Part shown: positions 6,356 through 11,775 of the stretch, one piece after another
Layout of the letters: each line of letters begins with the position of its first letter
How positions within the stretch are numbered: position 1 is the stretch's first letter
Assembly: GCA_025936595.1 (NCBI GenBank)
Contig: JAICTB010000052.1
Coordinates: 1-11,775, forward strand
Direction of reading: 5' to 3'
DNA length: 11,775 bases
Origin: Thermoleophilia bacterium
GTDB taxonomy: Bacteria > Actinomycetota > Thermoleophilia > Gaiellales > Gaiellaceae
The notes under the pieces: model-generated
What the model was told of the DNA's origin: nothing
Databases searched by the model: none
What the model saw: only the letters and a program-made list of their open reading frames with translations
Made by a program: the position numbers and the translations under genes

Positions 6356-7115
6356 AGACGAGCGCGCCGAGCGCGAGCGCGAGCGCGGCTGCGACGACGA
6401 GGTAGACCACCTCGGCCGCGCGCGGCAGCCGACCGGACCAGATCGCGTCGCGCACTGCCGCGATCGGCGGCGCGAGCGGGTTGCCCCAGCGCAGGACGGT
6501 GAGAAGCGTCCCGTGGTTGCGTGCGGTGTCCGGCAGGCTCGACGCGTTCCAGAGGATCGGCGTGAGGAAGAACCACGGCAGGAGCGCCGCCGTCAGCACG
6601 TGCTCGACGTCGCGGAAGAGGACGTTCACGCAGGCGACGAGCAGCGCGAGCCCGGCGACCAGCCCGGCGAAGACGACGGCGAGCGGAATCGCCGCCCACA
6701 CCGTCGTGCGCGCATCCGGCACGAAGACCAGCGAAAGCACGATCAGGATCGCGAGCATCAGCGCGAACGTCACGGCCTGCGTCGCGACCATCGAGAACGC
6801 GACGAGCTGCCGCGGAAAACGCACCTTGCGGATCAGCTCCGCGCTGTCGACCATCGAGCGCGAGCACGCCTGCAGTGACACCGAGAAGAAGATCCAGCAC
6901 GCAAGCCCGGCGAGGAGGTAGATCGGGTAGTGGTCGATGTGCTTGTTCGGGAAGACGACGCCGAAGACGACGAGGTAGACGACGAGCAGCGCGAGCGGGT
7001 TCAGGAGCGACCAGAGGACGCCGAGCAGCGACCCCTTGTACTTCGCCTGGAAATCCCGCCGGAAGAGGTTGGCGAAGAGCTCGCGGTAGCGCAGGAGATC
7101 GGCATAGACCGTCAT
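6318..7115 (-). CDS. Polysaccharide ABC-2 exporter permease, Wzm/TagG type
   Basis: 265 residues, ATG at 7115. It is an integral membrane protein of about six segments. The N-terminal amphipathic region RDFQAKYKGSLLGVLWSLLNPL (20-41), the LIRKVRFPRQL cytoplasmic loop (about 96-106) and NVLFRDVEHVL before the last segments are typical of the ABC-2 family that exports O-antigen, teichoic acid or galactan on a lipid carrier. The length fits Wzm/TagG. A permease of this class needs a Wzt/TagH ATPase. None is adjacent; the only candidate in the window is at 2468-3691. The gene is divergent from the fusion glycosyltransferase across 74 bases, and its 3' end overlaps the Ig-like gene by 38 bases. 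A TAGACT box ends 11 bases before the ATG, and no ribosome-binding site is seen. Confidence 0.92.
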   Translation of the reverse strand: MTVYADLLRYRELFANLFRRDFQAKYKGSLLGVLWSLLNPLALLVVYLVVFGVVFPNKHIDHYPIYLLAGLACWIFFSVSLQACSRSMVDSAELIRKVRFPRQLVAFSMVATQAVTFALMLAILIVLSLVFVPDARTTVWAAIPLAVVFAGLVAGLALLVACVNVLFRDVEHVLTAALLPWFFLTPILWNASSLPDTARNHGTLLTVLRWGNPLAPPIAAVRDAIWSGRLPRAAEVVYLVVAAALALALGALVFTRVDDRIAVEL

Positions 7116-7126
7116 CGGACCGCACT

Positions 7127-7132
7127 AGTCTA
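7127..7132 (-). promoter_or_regulatory. Candidate -10 box of the permease gene
   Basis: TAGACT on the minus strand ends 11 bases before the permease ATG, predicting a leader of about 4-5 bases. It overlaps one of two CTAG tetramers (7125-7128 and 7130-7133) in the 74-base divergent gap. No good -35 at the usual spacing was found. Confidence 0.35.
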
Positions 7133-7175
7133 GGGACCCATTGTGCGGGCAAACGAAGCCCTAACACCGCGCCAC

Positions 7176-7181
7176 TACCCT
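7176..7181 (+). promoter_or_regulatory. Candidate leaderless -10 box of the fusion glycosyltransferase operon
   Basis: TACCCT ends 8 bases before the GTG at 7190, the same spacing as at hemE and the Ig-like gene. No Shine-Dalgarno lies in between. The rest of the 74-base gap shows no operator-like repeat that I can support. Confidence 0.38.
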
Positions 7182-7189
7182 CGACCGAC

Positions 7190-8995
7190 GTGAGCACCCT
7201 CGCGGCAGCCGCCGCTTTCCCCGCCGCCGCACTTGCGGTCTGGATCCTGCTCCGCTCCCCGTTCGCGCGCCGGCTCGTTGCCGCGCCGACCGCCGACCGC
7301 TGGCACGAGCGCGCGACGCCCCTCTTCGGCGGCGTCGGCATCTTCCTCGGGCTGACCGCCGGGATCTGGATCGCGGCGGCCGCGGACGCGTTCCCGGTGA
7401 CAAAGGAGCTGGGCGGGATCTACGGCGGCATCGCGCTGCTCTTCCTCGCCGGGCTCGTCGACGATGTGCGTGCACTGCCGCCGCTCGCGAAGCTGCTGCT
7501 CCAGTTCGCCGCGGGCGGGCTCGTGGTAGCGACCGGGACCAACGTGCACCTCGTGCACTCCGGCGTCCTCGCCGGCGCGATCGCCGTCATCTGGCTCGTC
7601 GGGATGACGAACGCGTTCAATCTGCTCGACAACATGGACGGCCTCGCGGCGACGCTGGCCGCGATCGCGTTCGCGTTCTTCGCGATCGATGCGGTCTCGG
7701 TGCATCCGAGTCACACGATCCTCGCGCTCGCGCTCGCAGGCGCGCTCGCGTGCGCCGGGTTCCTGCCGTTCAACCTGCGCCCGCACGGCAAGGCGCTCGT
7801 CTTCATGGGCGACTCCGGGTCGCAGGTCCTCGGATTCACGCTCGCCGCACTCGGCCTGTCGGCGAGCTGGAAGGTCGCCGGGACGACGATCGCGACGTTC
7901 TTGCTGCCGATCCTCATCCTCGCCGTGCCCATCCTCGACACAACGCTGGTGACGATCGTGCGACTGCTCGAAGGCCGTCCGGTCTACCAGGGCGGGCGCG
8001 ATCACAGCTCGCATCGCCTCGTTCGCTTCGGGCTCTCCGAGAAGCATGCCGTGCTCCTCCTGGCGTTGATCGCGACGGCGCTCGGCGCGACGAGCCTCGC
8101 CTACAACGTGCTCGACGACCAGCGGATCGCGCTCGTCGGGATGCTCGTCACGTTCTTCCTGCTCGTGCAGTTCGCGAGCTTCCTCGCCGACGTCGAGCAC
8201 CGCGTCGGCGGCGAAGGAGCCGGCACGCTGAATGCGTTCTCGGTGCACTCGCGGCGGCTCGTCGAGGTGCTCGTCGACTTCGTGCTCGTGATCGGCGCGT
8301 TCGCGGCGGCCTACGCGGTGCGGTTCGGCTGGCCGGGCACCGTCAACCAGCGCCACATCGCGGAGCTGACGCTCCCGATCCTGATCGGCGCACGCGTGCT
8401 CGCATTCGTTCCGTTCGGGCTCTACCGCTCGATCTGGCGCTACGCGGGAAGCCGCGACCTCGCCGCGATCGCCTCCGCCGTCGCCGTCTCGGAGGTGGTC
8501 ACGCTCGCCTACATGGCCGTCACCCAGAATCTGGGCGATTTCTCGCGCTCGTTCTTCATCGTCGATGCGCTGCTCTGCTCGGCGGCGATCGGCGCGTCAC
8601 GCCTCGCCGAGCGCGCGCTCGTCACCGGGCTCCACTCCTACCGAAGCCGCACGGGGAGGCGCACGATCATCGTCGGCGCCGGCCGGACCGGACGCAGCCT
8701 GCTGCGCGAGCTCCGCGAGACGGCGGGGGAGCGCGTGATCGGGCTCGTCGACGACAACCCGAGCCTCCGCCGGCGCCGCGTCCACGGTGTGCCGGTGATC
8801 GGGGGGACGCACGAGATCGGGAGGCTGCTCGAGCGCTTCGCGCCGGACGTCGTGCTCGTGACGATCCCGGACGCGCCGCGCGAGCGGCTCGACGGGGTCG
8901 TCGCAGCCTGCGCGGCCGCGAGCATCCCCTGCCGGTTCGTGCGACGCGACATCGATCTCGATCCGCGCGTCGCGCTGGGCGCGGGCGTCGAGTGA
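7190..8995 (+). CDS. Fusion: WecA/TagO/MraY-type sugar-1-phosphate transferase + CapD/WcaJ-type membrane-Rossmann domain
   Basis: 601 residues from GTG 7190; the frame stays open further upstream but there it is antisense to the permease. Residues 1-340 are a polytopic phosphoglycosyltransferase that links a sugar phosphate from UDP-sugar to undecaprenyl phosphate. Marks are TPLFGGVGI (43-51), the Asp pair D91-D92, NAFNLLDNMDGLAA (141-154), the nucleotide/metal loop FMGDSGSQ (205-212) and the histidine motif DHSSHRL with H272 and H275. Residues 355-480 add about four membrane helices. Residues 490-590 form a Rossmann fold with GAGRTG (496-501). This second half matches the N-terminal part of CapD/PglF dehydratases and of WcaJ-type transferases, but neither the SDR catalytic domain nor a PglC-like domain follows. 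It is coupled to the next gene by a GTGA overlap. I infer an initiating enzyme for a surface glycan with a built-in nucleotide-binding domain of unknown role. Confidence 0.9.
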   Translation: MSTLAAAAAFPAAALAVWILLRSPFARRLVAAPTADRWHERATPLFGGVGIFLGLTAGIWIAAAADAFPVTKELGGIYGGIALLFLAGLVDDVRALPPLAKLLLQFAAGGLVVATGTNVHLVHSGVLAGAIAVIWLVGMTNAFNLLDNMDGLAATLAAIAFAFFAIDAVSVHPSHTILALALAGALACAGFLPFNLRPHGKALVFMGDSGSQVLGFTLAALGLSASWKVAGTTIATFLLPILILAVPILDTTLVTIVRLLEGRPVYQGGRDHSSHRLVRFGLSEKHAVLLLALIATALGATSLAYNVLDDQRIALVGMLVTFFLLVQFASFLADVEHRVGGEGAGTLNAFSVHSRRLVEVLVDFVLVIGAFAAAYAVRFGWPGTVNQRHIAELTLPILIGARVLAFVPFGLYRSIWRYAGSRDLAAIASAVAVSEVVTLAYMAVTQNLGDFSRSFFIVDALLCSAAIGASRLAERALVTGLHSYRSRTGRRTIIVGAGRTGRSLLRELRETAGERVIGLVDDNPSLRRRRVHGVPVIGGTHEIGRLLERFAPDVVLVTIPDAPRERLDGVVAACAAASIPCRFVRRDIDLDPRVALGAGVE

Positions 8996-11121
8996 CCGAC
9001 ACGCCACCGTCGCAGCAGCGGTCGCTGCTCGACCGCTATCTCGCCGCGTTCCCCCTCGTCGTCGCGGTCCTCGCCCTGCTCGCCCTCCTCTTCTGGGAAG
9101 CCTCGATCCGGCGCACGCCGACGATCAACACCGACGAGTTCGAATGGGCGCAGATCTCCCGTGCGATCGCCGCGACCGGACACGCGGCGCGCCGCGGCGA
9201 GCCGATCTCGTTCAAGTCGCTCTACGCGTTCCTGATCGCACCGGCGTGGTGGCTGCACGCGACCGGCGCTGCGTACGCGGTGGCCAAGTACGTGAACACG
9301 ATCGTGATGGCGCTCGCCGCAGTGCCGACCTACCTGCTCGCCCGCACGCTCGTGCCGAAGCGCGCGGCGATCCTCGCCGCACTCGCGTCGATCTGCACGA
9401 CTGCCCTCTACTACGCCGGCTTTCTCCTCCCCGAGGTGCTCGCCTATCCCACCTTTGCGCTCGGCGCATGGGTGACGGTGCGCGCGCTCAGCGGCGACGG
9501 ACGGCGCTGGACGATCGCCGCGATCGTGGTCGACCTGGTCGCGATCGAGGTGCGGGGCGAGCTGATCACGCTGCCCGCGTCGTTCGCGCTCGCGGCCGCG
9601 CTCCTCTGGATCGTCGGCCCCCGCGGGCAGCGCCTGCGGCGCGACTGGGGCACGCTCGACTACGCCGGAGCGACGCTGCTCTTGATCGGCGTCTTCATCG
9701 TCCTCAATCGCGCGTTCAGCCCGACCGAGTGGAAGACGGTCACCGAGTCGTTCAAGGGCCGCCTCTTCTCGCTCGGCTTCGAAGCCGGCTCGGCACTCGC
9801 GATCGGGCTCGGGCTGCTGCCGGTCGTCGGCGGGCTCGCGTCGCTGTGGCTGCCGGAGCGGCGCGAGGATCCACGCTGGCGCGCCTTCGCCGCGTTCACC
9901 GCCTCGGCGGTCCTCGTCGTCGGCACGTACACCGGCGTGAAGGCGGCGTTCCTCTCGACGAACTTCGCCACCCGGGTCGAGGAGCGGAACCTGATCTACC
10001 TCGGGCCGCTGCTGATCGTGGGGACCGCGGTATGGCTGTGCGCCGAGCGCCGCTACCTGCCGGGTGCGATCGCCGCCTGGGCGTTCACGGCGTGGCTCGT
10101 CCTCCACTACGGGTACCAGCTCGACTTCCCGTACTTCGAGGCGCCCGGCTACGGCGTCGCAGCCCTGGCGAACCGCGCCTGGCACTGGGACCAGTCCGCG
10201 ATCCGGCTCGCGCTCGGCGTCGCGTGCGCGCTCCTCCTCGGCGTGATCTTCGTTCGCGGGCGCGCGCGCCGCGCGGTGCTGCCGCTCGCGGTCGCCGTCA
10301 CGCTCACCTGGATGCTCGCGGGGGAGATCGAGAGCTCGCGCGGCTCGGCGATCCAGTCGGAGAACTACGCGGGACACATGGTGCAGCCGCTCGATTGGAT
10401 CGACCGCGCGACGAACGGGACCGGCGTCACCTACATCGGCCAGGACATCTCCTCCGGCGAGGCGCTCGGGGTGGTGCTCACCGAGTTCTGGAACCACTCG
10501 ATCAAGCACGTCGTCTCGCTCGACGGCAGCGCGCCCGGTCCCGGCCCGCGCGGCCCGACGCCCGACCTCAAGAACCGCTACGGCGTCCTCACGCATGATC
10601 CCGGCCTGCCGTACGTCGTCGCTACGGACGGGATCAACCTCGTCGGCACCGTCGTGGCGCGCGAGCCGGGCCTGACGCTGAAGCGGATCGACCATCATCC
10701 GTGGGCGTTGCACCAGGCGATCTACGGTGTCGCGAACGACGCCTGGATCCAGGCCGCGAACGCACAGGACATCGCCCTCGGGCGCTTCGCCTACTTCGGC
10801 CCGGAGCGGGCGACGGGGACGCTGACCGTGCAGATCGGGCGCGCCGGCTTCTGCGCAGCCACGGCGCCGGGAACGCACATCGTCCTGCGCGTCGGCCCGC
10901 TCGAGCTCGACGAGCAGCGCTCGCCGCACATCGCACACGCGCAGCGCGTCGAGCGGTTCGTGCTCGAGAACTGCAAGACCCGCACGATCCACCTGGCCGT
11001 GACGCCGCCCTTCGCGGTGCAGGTGACCTCCTTCCCGACCGTTCTGCCGCGGGACTACGGCATCGGCGACGACCGGCATCTCGGGGCGCAGGTCGGCTTC
11101 GCGTTCACCGAGAAGCGCTGA
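8992..11121 (+). CDS. GT-C membrane glycosyltransferase (PMT/ArnT-like) with C-terminal extracytoplasmic domain
   Basis: 709 residues. The GTG start at 8992 overlaps the upstream stop (GTGA); the open frame reaches back to 7750 but that part is an arginine-rich shadow. After a first membrane helix (20-38) comes the extracytoplasmic loop with the acidic pair D48-E49 in TINTDEFEWAQISRAI, the GT-C catalytic position. Many further helices follow to about residue 445. The conserved-looking EVRGELITLP (186-195) and NFATRVEERNLIYLGPLL (324-341) fit the actinobacterial members of the family. Residues 455-709 are soluble, predicted outside the membrane, beta-rich towards the end, with two cysteines (C621, C661) that could form a disulfide. 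The enzyme would use a polyprenyl-phosphate sugar as donor. Donor and acceptor cannot be named. It probably acts on the glycan begun by the coupled upstream gene. Confidence 0.85.
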   Translation: MTDTPPSQQRSLLDRYLAAFPLVVAVLALLALLFWEASIRRTPTINTDEFEWAQISRAIAATGHAARRGEPISFKSLYAFLIAPAWWLHATGAAYAVAKYVNTIVMALAAVPTYLLARTLVPKRAAILAALASICTTALYYAGFLLPEVLAYPTFALGAWVTVRALSGDGRRWTIAAIVVDLVAIEVRGELITLPASFALAAALLWIVGPRGQRLRRDWGTLDYAGATLLLIGVFIVLNRAFSPTEWKTVTESFKGRLFSLGFEAGSALAIGLGLLPVVGGLASLWLPERREDPRWRAFAAFTASAVLVVGTYTGVKAAFLSTNFATRVEERNLIYLGPLLIVGTAVWLCAERRYLPGAIAAWAFTAWLVLHYGYQLDFPYFEAPGYGVAALANRAWHWDQSAIRLALGVACALLLGVIFVRGRARRAVLPLAVAVTLTWMLAGEIESSRGSAIQSENYAGHMVQPLDWIDRATNGTGVTYIGQDISSGEALGVVLTEFWNHSIKHVVSLDGSAPGPGPRGPTPDLKNRYGVLTHDPGLPYVVATDGINLVGTVVAREPGLTLKRIDHHPWALHQAIYGVANDAWIQAANAQDIALGRFAYFGPERATGTLTVQIGRAGFCAATAPGTHIVLRVGPLELDEQRSPHIAHAQRVERFVLENCKTRTIHLAVTPPFAVQVTSFPTVLPRDYGIGDDRHLGAQVGFAFTEKR

Positions 11122-11137
11122 GAAGCTCTCACAGCGC
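11115..11137. terminator. Hairpin spanning both convergent stop codons
   Basis: Arms GCGCTGAGA (11115-11123) and TCACAGCGC (11129-11137) pair over nine positions with one A-A mismatch around a five-base loop AGCTC. Each arm contains the stop codon of one gene (TGA at 11119-11121; TCA at 11129-11131 for the minus gene). There is no T tract, so it is at best a bidirectional, non-canonical terminator. Confidence 0.4.
11121..11137 (+). repeat. 17-base repeat, copy 2
   Basis: AGAAGCTCTCACAGCGC here is identical to the minus strand at 4588-4572. Both copies lie at gene ends. This copy forms most of the hairpin between the two convergent stops. Confidence 0.6.
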
Positions 11138-11775
11138 GCGCAGCCGCTCCGGGTGCTTGCGCACGAAGCGCGCGACGCCGGCCCAGTGCCAGAGCGTGCG
11201 CCGGGTGAGCCAGCGCTTGTCCGTCTCCGCCTTGTGCTCGTGGCGGACGACGGCGGCGGGCACGTACCAGCGCTCCCAGCCCGCACGCATCGCGCGGTAG
11301 GCGAGATCGATGTCCTCGCCGTAGAGGCGGAAGCCCTCGTCGAAGCCTCCGAGCTCTTCGAGCATCGCGCGACGCAGCATCATGAACCCGCCGAGCAGCC
11401 AGTCGGCCTCGACCGGCTCCGTGGGCGGCGCCTCGTCGAGATGGAGGTGGTGGCGCTGCGGCAGCACGAGGCGCAGCGGCGTGCGACGCACGATCGTGCC
11501 CGTGATCGTCGGAAAGCGTCGCCGCGACGGCTGCCACGAGCCGTCGGGGAAGTTCATGCGCGGGCCCGCGATGCCGCAGCGCGGATGCTCGAGCATGAAC
11601 GCCCGGAGTGTCGCGACCGCGTCCGGCGCGGGAGCCGCATCGGGGTTCGCGGCCAGCACGAGCTCGCCGCTCGTGCGCGCAGCGCCGAGATTGACATTCG
11701 CGCCGTAGCCGAGCGGCGTCGCGTTGTGCACCGCGTCCACCCCGTCCGGAACCGAGCCCGGGATGTTCGCGATCA
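11129..11775 (-). CDS. GT2-family glycosyltransferase (rhamnosyltransferase-like), 5' end outside window
   Basis: The frame ends in TGA (11129-11131) and is open through the right edge, so the N-terminus is missing; about 215 residues are visible. The visible start reads ANIPGSVPDGVDAV, then GYGANVNLGAARTSGE and LAANPDA, corresponding to the N-GFA-A-N-G and LNPD motifs of family 2 inverting transferases. ADWLLGGFMMLRRAMLEELGGFDEGF and YGEDIDLAYRAMRAGW are the acceptor-side motifs, with the ED(I/V)DL pair expected near the catalytic base. The C-terminal WLTRRTLWHWAGVARFVRKHPERL is a typical amphipathic tail of WbbL-like enzymes. It acts in the cytoplasm on a lipid-linked glycan, using a nucleotide sugar. 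Rhamnose is suggested only by resemblance. It converges on the GT-C gene with a 7-base gap. Confidence 0.88.
   Translation of the reverse strand, partial: IANIPGSVPDGVDAVHNATPLGYGANVNLGAARTSGELVLAANPDAAPAPDAVATLRAFMLEHPRCGIAGPRMNFPDGSWQPSRRRFPTITGTIVRRTPLRLVLPQRHHLHLDEAPPTEPVEADWLLGGFMMLRRAMLEELGGFDEGFRLYGEDIDLAYRAMRAGWERWYVPAAVVRHEHKAETDKRWLTRRTLWHWAGVARFVRKHPERLRAL

Noticed and set aside
6875..7189. Upstream extension of the fusion glycosyltransferase frame
   Set aside because: It runs antisense through the start of the permease gene and is serine/arginine-rich; GTG 7190 starts a normal first membrane helix.
7116..7189. Operator or riboswitch in the largest intergenic gap
   Set aside because: Too short for a riboswitch and no inverted repeat longer than the CTAG-centred four to six bases; only -10 candidates are supported.
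7175..8356. 393-codon minus-strand frame antisense to the fusion glycosyltransferase
   Set aside because: Highly charged mirror of membrane-protein codons, with no domain.
7750..8991. Upstream extension of the GT-C frame
   Set aside because: Arginine-rich sequence overlapping the fusion gene; the family-like N-terminus begins at the GTGA overlap (8992).
8638..11286. 882-codon minus-strand open frame antisense to the GT-C and fusion genes
   Set aside because: Composition typical of antisense frames (RERR, DDRHDR runs) and no motifs; the plus-strand genes have clear families.
1..11775. CRISPR arrays, tRNA/rRNA genes, insertion sequences, tandem repeats, phage or toxin-antitoxin genes
   Set aside because: Read for on both strands and not seen; coding density leaves at most 74 contiguous non-coding bases.

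Overview
The window is very GC-rich and about 99% coding. It reads as an actinobacterial chromosome, most like the class Thermoleophilia (Gaiella/Solirubrobacter relatives). That placement is inferred from base composition, heavy GTG start use (7 of 10 visible starts), a coenzyme F420 gene, a coproporphyrin-type ferrochelatase and several genes that look leaderless. No rRNA or marker gene here proves it. There is no tRNA, CRISPR array, insertion sequence or phage gene. The eleven genes leave only about 126 non-coding bases.

Layout. A partial cofC/fbiD-type guanylyltransferase for F420 synthesis (1-560, minus) runs off the left edge and is divergent from a PolX/PHP protein (581-2197, plus). 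The PolX protein keeps all nine PHP metal ligands but has lost the three polymerase aspartates. Converging on it is a four-gene minus-strand operon read 5617 to 2202: hemE, hemH/cpfC, a Wzt/TagH-type polysaccharide ABC ATPase and an unrecognised 89-residue protein. Each gene overlaps the next by 4-8 bases. Divergent from hemE is a 238-residue protein with an immunoglobulin-like N-terminal half (5639-6355, plus). Its 3' end overlaps tail-to-tail with a Wzm/TagG-type ABC permease (6318-7115, minus).

The right-hand third is a surface polysaccharide module. A fusion protein (7190-8995, plus) joins a polytopic WecA/TagO/MraY-type sugar-1-phosphate transferase to the membrane-plus-Rossmann region usually found at the N-terminus of CapD/PglF or WcaJ-type proteins. 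A GT-C membrane glycosyltransferase (8992-11121, plus) is translationally coupled to it. A partial GT2 glycosyltransferase (11129-11775, minus) converges from the right edge.

How it may fit together (inference): the fusion protein starts a glycan on undecaprenyl phosphate, GT2 enzymes extend it in the cytoplasm, the permease and ATPase move it across the membrane, and the GT-C enzyme adds sugars outside. The exporter is split. Its likely ATPase sits in the heme operon, about 2.6 kb from the permease. At every divergent junction a TANNNT -10 candidate lies 8-11 bases from a start codon with no Shine-Dalgarno sequence. At hemE the two opposed -10 boxes share bases.
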